A DNA stretch of 64,000 bases from Desulfonatronum thiosulfatophilum (GTDB taxonomy: Bacteria; Desulfobacterota; Desulfovibrionia; Desulfovibrionales; Desulfonatronaceae): assembly GCF_900104215.1 (NCBI RefSeq), contig NZ_FMXO01000006.1, positions 124,001 to 188,000 on the forward strand. The letters are read 5' to 3'. The notes beneath the pieces were generated by a model, which saw only the letters and a program-made list of their open reading frames with translations, was not told where the DNA came from and ran no database searches. Shown here one piece after another: positions 9,776-20,400 of this stretch (positions are counted from its first letter, which is position 1; every line of letters starts with the position of its first letter). The position numbers were made by a program, and so were the translations under genes.

Positions 9776-10591
9776 ATGAACAGTCACAACAAAGAATGGT
9801 CCGAGATCGCGGCGGAGCAGCTCGGCAATCTGCGCGGGGCAGGTCCGCTGGTCCACAACATCACCAACTTCGTGGTCATGGGGATATCGGCCAACGTGCT
9901 CCTGGCCCAGGGCGCGTATCCGGTGATGGCCCATGCTGTGGAGGAGGTCGAAGAGATGACCGGCATTGCCGGAGCCCTGGCCCTGAACATCGGCACCCTC
10001 AGCCGGCACTGGGTGGAGGCCATGATTCTGGCCGGAAAAAAGGCCAACGAGCTGGGCAAGCCCGTCATTTTGGACCCTGTCGGCGCCGGAGCGACCCGTT
10101 ATCGGACCGAGACGGTGAACCAGATCCTGGACTCGGTGCGGGTAAGCGTTTTGCGAGGCAATCCTTCCGAAATCCTGGCCGTGTCCGGTGCTCAGGGCGG
10201 AGCCCGGGGCGTGGATGCGGTGCACAAGGTGGAGGAGATTGCCGATGCTGCCCGCGAACTGGCCTCCAGGCTGGGCTGCGTGGTGGCGGTTTCCGGGGAG
10301 CGGGATCTGGTCGCCGACGGCAAGCGCACCGTGCGCCTGACCGGAGGCTCGCCCCTGATGACCAAGATCACCGGCATGGGCTGCGCGTTGAGTTCCACGG
10401 TGGCCGCGTTCACGGCAATTGCTCCCGACGCCCTGACCGGCGCCGTGAGCGCCATGGCCATGTACAACGTCGCCGGCGAGCTGGCCGCCCAAAGGGCTTC
10501 CGGTCCGGGCAGCTTCGAGCCGGCCTTTCTGGATGTCCTCGGGATGATCGGCGCAACGCAGATGTTGCGCGCGGAGATCGAGGAAGAGTGA
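9776..10591 (+). CDS. thiM: Hydroxyethylthiazole kinase ThiM
   Basis: A 271-residue salvage kinase that phosphorylates 4-methyl-5-(2-hydroxyethyl)thiazole for thiamine synthesis. Family landmarks are VHNITNFV near the N-terminus, ILDPVGAGATRYR for substrate binding, RGNPSEI, and the anion-hole/catalytic segment TGMGCALSS near residue 200. The ATG at 9776 follows TGCGGAGACGAC, which supplies GGAG. I found no thiamine pyrophosphate riboswitch motif in the 108-base leader, and no thiD or thiE beside it, so it appears as an isolated salvage gene. Confidence 0.93.
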   Translation: MNSHNKEWSEIAAEQLGNLRGAGPLVHNITNFVVMGISANVLLAQGAYPVMAHAVEEVEEMTGIAGALALNIGTLSRHWVEAMILAGKKANELGKPVILDPVGAGATRYRTETVNQILDSVRVSVLRGNPSEILAVSGAQGGARGVDAVHKVEEIADAARELASRLGCVVAVSGERDLVADGKRTVRLTGGSPLMTKITGMGCALSSTVAAFTAIAPDALTGAVSAMAMYNVAGELAAQRASGPGSFEPAFLDVLGMIGATQMLRAEIEEE

Positions 10592-10672
10592 GAGAGCTGC
10601 CGGTGGATCTGCTTCTTTTCAGTCGATACCTTCAAAACCTGTTGCACCACATGTGCACGGAGGAGTGACTTC

Positions 10673-12860
<2,188 letters not shown>

Positions 12861-12868
<8 letters not shown>

Positions 12869-13958
12869 CCAGAAGTCCTTTTCCGCGCCGCTCCTGTCCT
12901 GGTTCGCGGATCAGGCCCGGGATCTGCCCTGGCGGAGGAACTACGACCCCTATCAGGTCTGGATTTCCGAGGTGATGCTCCAGCAGACCCAGATGGACCG
13001 GGTCTTGGGTTATTTTCAGCGCTGGATTGCCCGCTTTCCGGATGTTCAAGCCCTGGCCTCGGCCCGCGAGGATGCAATCCTCGCGTCCTGGGAAGGCCTG
13101 GGCTACTACACCCGGGCCCGCAACCTGCACCGGGCGGCGCGCTACGTGGTGGAGCGGCTGGGAGGCGAGTTGCCCCAAGAACATGCCTCCTGGCTGGCCC
13201 TGCCCGGCGTGGGCCCCTACACCGCGGCCGCTGTCTGCGCCATCGCCTTCAACCAGCCCCATGCCGTGGTGGACGCCAACGTGGGGCGCGTCTTCGCTCG
13301 GGTCTTCGATCTGGATACCCCGGTCAAGGAACGTACCGCCAGGGATTTCATCGCCGAGCACGCCTTGCGGCTGACTCCGCCGGGTCAGGCGCGCCATTTC
13401 AGCCAGGCCCTGATGGAACTGGGCGCCCTGGTCTGCCTCCCTCGTCGCCCCCGCTGCTCTTTCTGCCCGCTGCACGACCTCTGCGAGGCCCGGCGGCTGG
13501 ACATCGTGCTGGAACGGCCGGTACCGGCCAAAGCAGTAACCTACATCCCCATCGACGTGGCCACGGGCGTGCTCATGGCCGGCGGACTGATCTACATCCA
13601 GAAACGTCCGACCACCGGCGTCTGGGCCGGCCTCTGGGAATTTCCCGGCGGAACTATCGAAGGCGCCGAAACACCGGAACAGACCCTGATCCGCGAATAC
13701 ATGGAAGAAACCGGCTTCCGGATCGACAACCTGCGCAAACTGGCCGTGATCCGCCACGGCTACACCAAATACCGCGTCGCCCTGCACTGCTTCTGCTGCC
13801 ACCTCCCCGACAACACCCCCCAAACCCCGCCCATCCTCACCGCGGCCCAGGAATTCCGCTGGGTATCACCGAAAGAACTCGACCACTTCGCCTTCCCCGC
13901 CGGCCATCGCAAGCTGATTGACCAGACGTTTGCGGGTGGGGGATTTTGTACTGAGTGA
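12861..13958 (+). CDS. mutY: A/G-specific adenine glycosylase MutY
   Basis: A 365-residue base-excision repair enzyme that removes adenine mispaired with 8-oxoguanine. The helix-hairpin-helix LPGVGPYTA is followed by catalytic Asp at about 138 in VVDAN; Glu at about 37 in ISEVMLQQTQ is the second catalytic residue. The 4Fe-4S ligands Cys 192, 199, 202 and 208 fit C-X6-C-X2-C-X5-C. The C-terminal NUDIX-like domain (about 230-360) recognises 8-oxoguanine and here keeps a complete Nudix box, GX5EX7REUXEEXG. The likely start is GTG at 12861, eight bases inside rnr, because the upstream frame is only read-through of rnr in another frame. Confidence 0.92.
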
Positions 13959-14035
13959 AACTGGAAGGGCACCAACTTGCGGTCCCATGTCACTGGAAAG
14001 ATAAAGGTTGTCCGCGTTGCTCTCTTCATGACTTT

Positions 14036-14094
14036 ATGTACGTTGGAATGTACGTAAATCGACAAGGAGCATTGCCATGAAGCGGTTGAGATGA
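14036..14094 (+). other. Direct repeats, ribosome site and aborted start
   Basis: Two exact ATGTACGT copies lie 12 bases apart (14036-14043 and 14048-14055). AAGGAG follows at 14064-14069, then an ATG at 14077 whose frame stops after five codons (TGA at 14092-14094). This looks like the operator, ribosome site and first codons of a lost small gene, for example an antitoxin or regulator, but nothing else of it remains. Confidence 0.3.
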
Positions 14095-14160
14095 TGAGGA
14101 TATCGACCATCCGGACGGTTTCCGGAGACTGATTCCCTGAGGTGGCGACAGGGTAGGGCT

Positions 14161-14622
14161 CTATTCTTTCATGAGAGGAGGGGTCTGTTCTCGAGCCTTG
14201 ATCATCATCGCCGGGTTCTGTTTTCCCCGGCGATGGCACCTTCTCCTGTTCATTCGCTTGCACCCTTCCAGGTAATGCCAGCGCAGAGCCTCTCGACGGA
14301 CCGTGAAAAGATCAGGAGCCAGATATGATTGCTTCCACTCAAAATGTCGTTTAAAGGCTTCAACATTTAGTACATTATAGGTTTTCCCGGAAAACAGTAT
14401 CGGAATTGGACGATGGCTTCCAGATACGCGTGATAACGTTCCAGTGGGACACTTACCTTCAAGACCTTCCCAGTCGTCAACAGTGATCACGGTGTATCCA
14501 TCATCTCCTCCGAGGTTGGCTTTATGCCCCGCCCTTATGGTGGTTATATGGCTGCCGCATAAAGCTAACTTCAACACAGAGCATAAATCCAACTTCGGAG
14601 TCAAGAATGATTTGACAGACAT
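14161..14622 (-). CDS. Hypothetical protein, 153 residues
   Basis: I do not recognise this protein. It is soluble, with a basic, Arg-rich C-terminus (segment RMNRRRCHRRGK) and no clear motif or signal. It sits on the edge of the AT-rich island, divergent from the restriction-modification module; an 8-base palindrome at 14644-14662 lies just upstream of its start. The ribosome site is weak (GAG before ATG). It could be a real accessory gene or the decayed end of one. Confidence 0.3.
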   Translation of the reverse strand: MSVKSFLTPKLDLCSVLKLALCGSHITTIRAGHKANLGGDDGYTVITVDDWEGLEGKCPTGTLSRVSGSHRPIPILFSGKTYNVLNVEAFKRHFEWKQSYLAPDLFTVRREALRWHYLEGCKRMNRRRCHRRGKQNPAMMIKAREQTPPLMKE

Positions 14623-14643
14623 TTCTCAAGCTATTGAAAGATA

Positions 14644-14662
14644 AAAATACGGATCGTATTTT
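14644..14662. promoter_or_regulatory. Palindrome AAAATACG-GAT-CGTATTTT
   Basis: Perfect 8-base inverted repeat with a 3-base centre, lying between the divergent 153-residue gene and the restriction-modification module. The size and symmetry suit a dimeric repressor, but no regulator gene is recognisable nearby. Confidence 0.4.
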
Positions 14663-14739
14663 CAAAAAGTGCTTGTAAAATCAGCAGGTGCTAAGGCCGT
14701 GAATTTGAGGGGCAGATTTTGTGAAATTAGCATAATAAC

Positions 14740-14769
14740 ACTGCGAAGCGATAAAGTCGACTTCGCAGT
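14740..14769. promoter_or_regulatory. Inverted repeat before the methylase-nuclease gene
   Basis: ACTGCGAAG (14740-14748) and CTTCGCAGT (14761-14769) are perfect 9-base arms around a 12-base spacer, ending 26 bases before the ATG. A possible promoter just upstream is TTGAGG (14705-14710), 17 bases, TAGCAT (14728-14733). The hairpin would then be near the transcript 5' end. There is no T-run, so it is more likely an operator or leader hairpin than a terminator. Confidence 0.45.
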
Positions 14770-14795
14770 AAACAAACTAATGAGAAGTAAACTTA

Positions 14796-16397
14796 ATGAG
14801 TGAACATACTGAAGTCCGCCTTCCTCTTGTAGAAAAATTGCTCAAACTCGGATGGGATAAAAACCAGCTTCAATATGAGCCGGAATGGCGCGTGCCCAAA
14901 ACGCCTAGCGAGGCTAGTCGTCGTGAGAAAGGGCAGAGCTTTAAATCTTTTCCAATCGATGTGGCGATTTTTGATCATCCATCCCATGTCGGTGATTATC
15001 AACATCTTCAAGTCATAATTGAAACAAAAGCTCCAACTATAGTTGAGGGGATAAATCAGTTAGAAATTTACATGAGCCTTGAGCCTCATGTATTGCTTGG
15101 AATATGGACTAATGGTCAGGAATTGATTCTTGTTTATAGGACTCCTGATGGCAAATTTGATATTGAGAAAAACGGGAGCCTTCCCAAACCGACGGATAGC
15201 CTTATAAGAACAGCAGGAAAGCGCCTAACTTGGGCTGACTTGGAAGTCCCAACTACTGCGGAATTAAAAAAGACATTTTCTCGGCTGTTAGACGTAGTGG
15301 TAAGCAGAGATACCTTAAGCACTCGCAGGGATGATCAGCTCAACAACTTGTGCAATATTATTCTTGCTAAGCTGGAAGGCGATAAGCTAGCCAAATATTC
15401 CCCTGATGATCCAGCGCCTTTTCAAGTATGGGGTAGTGAAGAGGAAACCGCGAAAAAGGTAAAGGCACTTTTTGATGGTATGCGCATAGCCCATAGCGAC
15501 CTATTTTTAACTGATTCGGATAAAGACATACATCTTGATGATCATACAATTCATTCATGCGCGTACGAAATTTCTAAATATCGACTTCGAGACACTTCGA
15601 TTAGTGTCATCTCTGAAGCATTTCAAATATTTCGAACGTCGAGCTTAAAGTCCGAAGAAGGTCAATATTACACTCCATATCCCGTCATCCGGAGTGCGAT
15701 AAAATTAATGGAAATCAAGCCAAGTGACAAAGTCCTAGACCCTGCATGCGGAACTGGAGGTTTTCTTCTAGAGAGCTTTAGGCAGCTAATCGAAAACCAC
15801 CCTACCATGTCTGATGGCGATACAAAGAGCTGGGCAAATCGTCATCTATTTGGAGTCGATAAAGACCGTATTAACGTCAAATTAACAAAGGCGATTATGC
15901 TAACGATTGGCGATGGCAGCACGAATACCTATTTGGGTGATTCCATAAGAAAGCATTTGTGGGCTACATATTTTCAAGATTTGCAAACTGCGCTTACGCC
16001 TAGATCATTTACATGCATTGTAACAAATCCACCGTTTGGAAAAGGATTGAAGGTTTCAAAGGTTGATGCAAAAGCGGCTGGTTTCACTATTTCCAGAAAG
16101 CCGAAAAAACTACCAAGTGGTGGCTTCGAATATTCAAAGAGCGTTCATGAAGAACGAGAGATAGGGATTTTATTTCTTGAGCGCTGCTATGACTTGCTTG
16201 CAGATGGTGGAAGGTTAGGAATTATTCTGCCTGAAACATATATGTTTTCACCTTCCTATGCTTGGCTTAGGTTCTGGCTTAAAGATCGGCTTGAGTTAAA
16301 AGGCATGCTGAATATTGCCATGGAGGCATTCCAGGGATTCTGTCGCGCGAAGACAAATTTCTATATTTTCGAAAAGGTGGTCGATAAAAATGCATAA
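14796..16397 (+). CDS. Fused restriction nuclease and N6-adenine DNA methylase
   Basis: A 533-residue protein joining two R-M functions. Residues 1-140 match the HsdR N-terminal PD-(D/E)XK fold: Glu6 in HTEVRLPLVEKLLKLGW, Asp55 in FPIDVAIF, Glu76-X-Lys78 in VIIETKAP, then Gln88 and Tyr92. Residues 270-530 are an HsdM-type methylase with SEEGQYYTP, SAM motif I DPACGTGGF (315-323) and catalytic NPPFG (411-415). There is no helicase domain. The gene is visibly AT-rich compared with mutY and its other neighbours, implying recent transfer. It overlaps the specificity gene by eight bases. By architecture it is closest to BcgI-like Type IIB/IIG systems; activity is inferred. Confidence 0.85.
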   Translation: MSEHTEVRLPLVEKLLKLGWDKNQLQYEPEWRVPKTPSEASRREKGQSFKSFPIDVAIFDHPSHVGDYQHLQVIIETKAPTIVEGINQLEIYMSLEPHVLLGIWTNGQELILVYRTPDGKFDIEKNGSLPKPTDSLIRTAGKRLTWADLEVPTTAELKKTFSRLLDVVVSRDTLSTRRDDQLNNLCNIILAKLEGDKLAKYSPDDPAPFQVWGSEEETAKKVKALFDGMRIAHSDLFLTDSDKDIHLDDHTIHSCAYEISKYRLRDTSISVISEAFQIFRTSSLKSEEGQYYTPYPVIRSAIKLMEIKPSDKVLDPACGTGGFLLESFRQLIENHPTMSDGDTKSWANRHLFGVDKDRINVKLTKAIMLTIGDGSTNTYLGDSIRKHLWATYFQDLQTALTPRSFTCIVTNPPFGKGLKVSKVDAKAAGFTISRKPKKLPSGGFEYSKSVHEEREIGILFLERCYDLLADGGRLGIILPETYMFSPSYAWLRFWLKDRLELKGMLNIAMEAFQGFCRAKTNFYIFEKVVDKNA

Positions 16398-17298
16398 ACC
16401 TAGTTGGTTCCGAGATGGACAAACCCTAATTGTAAACGCAAAAACATGCGGAATTAACAAGGATGGTCATGAGCAGTATATTGTGAATCCAGATACTGGA
16501 ATTCGTTCAAACTCTGATATTGATGACGATCTGGCAGAATGTTGTGATCTTGTTAAATCTGGGGATTTTTCTAGAAAAGAGGTGTTTTTCTATGTTACGA
16601 GTCGAATTGTAGAAAGTAGTTCATATGTTCCAAAATATTTTGACCACAAAACACTTGAGGGAATTGAAGAGCTCTCAAAAAATAATAAAGGATTTACGCT
16701 TAAGTCATTAGGTCAGCTTAAAAAAGAAAAAAAATTATTGCTGTTTGGTGGTCATGGAAGCCCCAGCTCCGATCAAAGGCTTGGTGAAATTCCATATATC
16801 AAAGTGTCTGACCTTCGCGCGGGGCATGTCAATATTAATCCAACAAATATGGTGCCTCTTGCGCTGGCAAAGAAGTTTTGGGGTGATGACACCTCTGGCC
16901 TGCAAGCATATGATCTGGTTTCTCCTGAAAGAGCATCTAAAAATATTGGTGAGTTTTGTGTTCTTATGCCGGGACAAGAAAACTCGGTGTTAACCAAAGA
17001 AGTTATTGTTGTCCGAACTAATACAGATTTGTTCGATCAATTCTATTTGCTTTGGGCTCTCACTCTTAAAGAAGTGGTTGCACAATGGGAGCGCATCGTA
17101 TTCATGCAAACAAATAGGGAAGATGTCGGAAAAAGAATGCATGAGATTCTAATTCCAATACCAGAATCAAGAGAGCTTGCTGATAAACTTTCATTTCAAT
17201 TTAGAGATTACTATCAAAGCCTTGAAAAGGCTAGACGGATTTTTGTTGACTCTATTGAACATAGCAGCTTTAGTCATCACATTCATTTGGGTGAGTAG
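16390..17298 (+). CDS. HsdS-like DNA specificity subunit with one target domain
   Basis: A 302-residue partner of the upstream nuclease-methylase. The N-terminal 100 residues have no clear motif. From about 105 on it resembles one HsdS half: a segment like GEIPYIKVSDLRAGHV, a variable region, then RIVFMQTNREDVGKRMHEI and a helical tail ending QSLEKARRIF. Classical Type I HsdS has two such target-recognition domains; one suggests either a dimer of subunits or a short asymmetric site. The ATG at 16390 overlaps the methylase stop (16395-16397) and follows AGGTGG. AT-rich like its partner. No separate HsdR gene exists nearby. Confidence 0.75.
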   Translation: MHKPSWFRDGQTLIVNAKTCGINKDGHEQYIVNPDTGIRSNSDIDDDLAECCDLVKSGDFSRKEVFFYVTSRIVESSSYVPKYFDHKTLEGIEELSKNNKGFTLKSLGQLKKEKKLLLFGGHGSPSSDQRLGEIPYIKVSDLRAGHVNINPTNMVPLALAKKFWGDDTSGLQAYDLVSPERASKNIGEFCVLMPGQENSVLTKEVIVVRTNTDLFDQFYLLWALTLKEVVAQWERIVFMQTNREDVGKRMHEILIPIPESRELADKLSFQFRDYYQSLEKARRIFVDSIEHSSFSHHIHLGE

Positions 17299-17714
17299 CG
17301 CTTAACAAATTGCTGCACGCGGGCAGCAAAAAGGGACATCCATGATAAGAAAGTCAAGTGGGAAGATTGAGATTCCCTGAACATCCTGGTTTGAGAAATC
17401 CGGGTGCTATGAAATGTTGCTTGCCGACGTCTTTTTATTCTCTCGCTTGGGTCGAGATTGGTTACCGACCAGACATCCATTTGCAGCATCAGGCTGGGAG
17501 ATATGGCTCTATGTCCCTCCCTTGCGGAAATAGCTTTCGCTGAAGAGTCAGTTTGGGTTAACCCTGCCGTCCTCGAAACAGGCATACAGAAGCATCATGG
17601 CAAAAGTGCCATTCGCATAGTCCCTTATTACGCGAGGAACGGCAGGGTGTCGGCAAAAGCTATGTGTCACATCGTATCAGCGCGTTGACGCTCAACAGCT
17701 GTGGTTTCGGCAAT
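17299..17714. other. Gene-free right part of the accessory island
   Basis: No frame in this 416-base stretch shows a recognisable domain, and the short open frames lack ribosome sites. It lies between the specificity gene and a transposase remnant, so it is probably debris from past insertions. Confidence 0.5.
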
Positions 17715-17860
17715 TTATGCTGCTTTTTTTTCCTCTCTGTACGTGAAAGGTTGCTGTTTTTTGTCTGCAGCCAACAGATATGCCACCATTTTTCTCGCCA
17801 CGGCCAAAGTAGCGGTGTCTCTGTGCACTCTGCTCAGTACAGGGGAAGAAAGGACAAAAT
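17715..17860 (-). pseudogene. C-terminal remnant of an IS110-like transposase
   Basis: Read on the minus strand, this frame ends at TAA (17715-17717). It contains RVHRDTATLAVARKMVAYL and then AADKKQQPF, resembling the C-terminal end of IS110/IS1111-group transposases, where a segment like AIVAVARKL precedes a short tail. Nothing of the catalytic DEDD domain remains because the ATPase gene begins immediately upstream. The family assignment is tentative. Confidence 0.4.
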
Positions 17861-17869
17861 ATGCTTGAT

Positions 17870-18577
17870 TCACTGAGCCGTCCGAAGGGTTTCTCTCTGT
17901 ACTGACGAGTCAATCATGCCGTCCTTGACCCGGATGATGCGTTCCGACGCCATTGCTATCTCATTGTTGTGGCTCACTATGACGATGGTCTTGCCTTGGT
18001 CGTGCAGGGAATGCAGAATGGACATGACTTCCGCCTCCGCGGACGAATCAAGGTTGCCCGTGGGTTCGTCCATCATGAGAATATCCGGATCGTTTGCCAG
18101 TGCCCTGGCAATGGCGACCCGCTGCTGCTGACCGCCTGAGAGGTCCGAAGGCCTGGAGTCGGTCTTGTCGCCAAGCCCCAGCGACTGCAGCAGATGCATG
18201 GCTCTTTCGGTTTGATCCCTCTCCGGTGTTCCCGCAAGCATCATGGCCGTTTCGACGTTCTCAATGGCCGTGAGCCCTTGCAGAAGATTGAAGAACTGAA
18301 AGACGAAGCCGATCTTGCGCCCTCGAAGGCGAGCCAGCTCGCTGCTGCTCAAAGCACCGATGTCCACACCGTCGAGAAGAATCCTACCACTTGAGGGGCG
18401 ATCCAATCCACCGAGCAGGTGCAAGAGAGTGCTTTTGCCATGACCCGAAGGGCCGACTACGCAGGTAAATGATCCGCGGGGAATATCCAGTGTTATGCCG
18501 CGTAAAGCCATGGTGGCGGCATCCCCTCTGCCGTAGGTTTTGAAAACGTCCATGGTGCGCAAAATGATGTTATCCAT
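17870..18577 (-). CDS. ABC ATPase of second small FtsX transporter
   Basis: A 235-residue LolD/MacB-type ATPase: Walker A is GPSGHGKST (His in place of the usual Ser), the Q-loop lies in GFVFQFFNLLQG, the signature is LSGGQQQR, Walker B is ILMMDEPTGNLD, and the H-loop is VIVSHN. I chose the ATG at 18577, eight bases inside the upstream permease gene; a longer frame from 18631 adds 18 residues translated from permease sequence. It is the last gene of a minus-strand set: Cys-rich protein, OB-fold-like protein, permease, ATPase. Confidence 0.9.
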   Translation of the reverse strand: MDNIILRTMDVFKTYGRGDAATMALRGITLDIPRGSFTCVVGPSGHGKSTLLHLLGGLDRPSSGRILLDGVDIGALSSSELARLRGRKIGFVFQFFNLLQGLTAIENVETAMMLAGTPERDQTERAMHLLQSLGLGDKTDSRPSDLSGGQQQRVAIARALANDPDILMMDEPTGNLDSSAEAEVMSILHSLHDQGKTIVIVSHNNEIAMASERIIRVKDGMIDSSVQRETLRTAQ

Positions 18578-19733
18578 GGCTGATGGCCTCCACAGGCGAG
18601 AGACGAGCCGCTCTCCAAGCAGGATACACACCGGCGATTACCGCAACCAGAATGGAGAGCGTCATGGCACCGAGGATAACCGTGACATCGAATACATTGC
18701 CGCTGCCCGACCCCTTCATCAGGGTCGTAAAGGCGTTCTCGCTGATGTAGGGCGTCACGATCACCGATGCCAGCATGCCTCCCGCGACTCCGCAGATGCC
18801 GCCGAACAACCCATAAAGCCCAGATTCCATGACAAAAACGGAGAAAATCACTTTTCGAGTAGCTCCAAGCGCCTGCAGAATGCCGATTTCTCGCTTTCGC
18901 TCATAGGTGGCGGTCATCATCGTGTTGATGATGCCGAAGGCAGCCGCCAGAATCGCCACCGCCGCAATGAGCTGCAGCGTGACGTTCACCGAGCCGACAA
19001 TGGCAAGCACGGAGCTGAGCATCTGCTGGTCAGAAACCACGCCAAGTCCCGTGGCCGCCCGGATCTGATCGCTGTAGCTCTCGGCAAGCGCCGGATCGTT
19101 GAAGGCGATGGCGACATACGAATAGAGGTTCACGGAATTGAAAATATCCTGGGCCAGCTTCATGGGGAGGAAGATGGTTACATCGTCCTTGCCGCCCGTG
19201 GCTTTGAGAACGCCTAGCACCGGGACCTGTGCGCCTCTGAGGGTCAGCGTGCTTCCGGGAGGGAAGCCGAATCGTGCGGCAACTTCGGAGCCGATCACGG
19301 CCCCCGTGTCCTCAGGAGATGAAAAGTACCTGCCCTGATCGACCGCCAAGCCTCTCGAATGCATGACCTCGTCAGGAAGGATGCCGTTGACTGTAATCGG
19401 CACATTGTTGAGGGCGGTCCTCTGGACGAGGAACGGGATCACTGTCAGGCCTTCAATGGATTCGATCCTGACGACCTCCTCAGAAGTGATGTTGGTCGGC
19501 ATCTGATCGCCGGTAAGAATGGAAAGCTGCTCATATCCGCACGAGCCTTTGGGAATGACGATGAGATTCGCCCCTAGGGCAGCGGTTTCCCGGTGGATCT
19601 CGTTCTTCAAGCTGCCGCCCATGGACAGGAAGGTGACGTAGGAGGCTATGCCGATGGTGATCCCGAGCAAAGTGAAGACGAATCTTCCCCGCCGCCAAAC
19701 AATATTACGGACCACAAGCTTGGAGATGGTCAT
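18570..19733 (-). CDS. FtsX/MacB-type permease, second system
   Basis: A 387-residue permease with an N-terminal anchor (about 18-40), a periplasmic domain, and three C-terminal helices near 255-280, 305-335 and 350-372. The cytoplasmic turn has KREIGILQALGATRK. The periplasmic domain contains PKGSCGYEQL with a lone Cys near residue 65. Its ATG directly follows the TAA of the OB-fold-like gene, and its end overlaps the ATPase start by eight bases. It is similar in design to the permease at 7884-9056 but clearly diverged, so this is a separate system and not a recent duplicate. Confidence 0.88.
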   Translation of the reverse strand: MTISKLVVRNIVWRRGRFVFTLLGITIGIASYVTFLSMGGSLKNEIHRETAALGANLIVIPKGSCGYEQLSILTGDQMPTNITSEEVVRIESIEGLTVIPFLVQRTALNNVPITVNGILPDEVMHSRGLAVDQGRYFSSPEDTGAVIGSEVAARFGFPPGSTLTLRGAQVPVLGVLKATGGKDDVTIFLPMKLAQDIFNSVNLYSYVAIAFNDPALAESYSDQIRAATGLGVVSDQQMLSSVLAIVGSVNVTLQLIAAVAILAAAFGIINTMMTATYERKREIGILQALGATRKVIFSVFVMESGLYGLFGGICGVAGGMLASVIVTPYISENAFTTLMKGSGSGNVFDVTVILGAMTLSILVAVIAGVYPAWRAARLSPVEAISHG

Positions 19734-20117
19734 TTAGCCTCCCAGATTATGGTTACGCACAATTTGGACGGAGTCTGCGTCGAAGATCAGGGTGCCCTTG
19801 TTTTCGGTGAAGCTGCCCGCGACAACGACCTCATCTCCCATTGAGGGCCTCTTGCCCGTATATTTGATTGGGAGAAAGACTTTCTCGCAACCCTGGACTG
19901 TGCATCGAAGTTCCTTCACGTCCATTATTCCAAAGATGCTCGGATCTTGATTGGATACGGCGCCCGTCACGCCGCGAATGGTGATGTTCCCTGTGTAGGC
20001 CAGGGGATCAAAAGCAACGTCGTTCACGTTGAGAGCGGGGGTCGCAGTCGGGTTGAAGACAGCAAGCCCGATGACACTGATGGATATCAGCGAGAAGACG
20101 AGAACATATTTTCGCAT
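19734..20117 (-). CDS. Secreted OB-fold-like protein
   Basis: A 127-residue exported protein. MRKYVLVFSLISISVIGLAV is a signal peptide or anchor, followed by a small beta-rich domain with the phrases YTGNITIRGVTGAV, KELRCTVQGCEKVFLPIKY and GDEVVVAGSF. This order resembles the OB-fold of CcmE or tRNA-anti-like periplasmic proteins. The paired Cys in CTVQGC might bind a metal or form a disulfide. The start at 20117 is preferred over 20153, which would put 12 polar residues before the signal. It sits directly before the permease, so it may be the substrate-binding or regulatory partner. Confidence 0.7.
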   Translation of the reverse strand: MRKYVLVFSLISISVIGLAVFNPTATPALNVNDVAFDPLAYTGNITIRGVTGAVSNQDPSIFGIMDVKELRCTVQGCEKVFLPIKYTGKRPSMGDEVVVAGSFTENKGTLIFDADSVQIVRNHNLGG

Positions 20118-20400
20118 AGAGATTTTCCTTGTTGTGAGAATTGTTGACAACACCGATCACCTGGACCTCTTGATAAAGGGCCAGCGTTCCGGTTCGCCGG
20201 TTGCGACGAGATAGGATGTTCAGAGGTAACTTTTCAGCTCATTCGGTGAATGGGCATTTCCGCACGGGATTCCGGCCTTCGCTGGAGTGACTTTACGCTG
20301 CGAGCCGTATCCATGTCAGTCAAGCCCGTGAACGCCGGCGCTATCGCTACCCAGGTCTTTTTTTCGAATATTGCTGAACAGAACGTTCAGAGAAGAGAAA

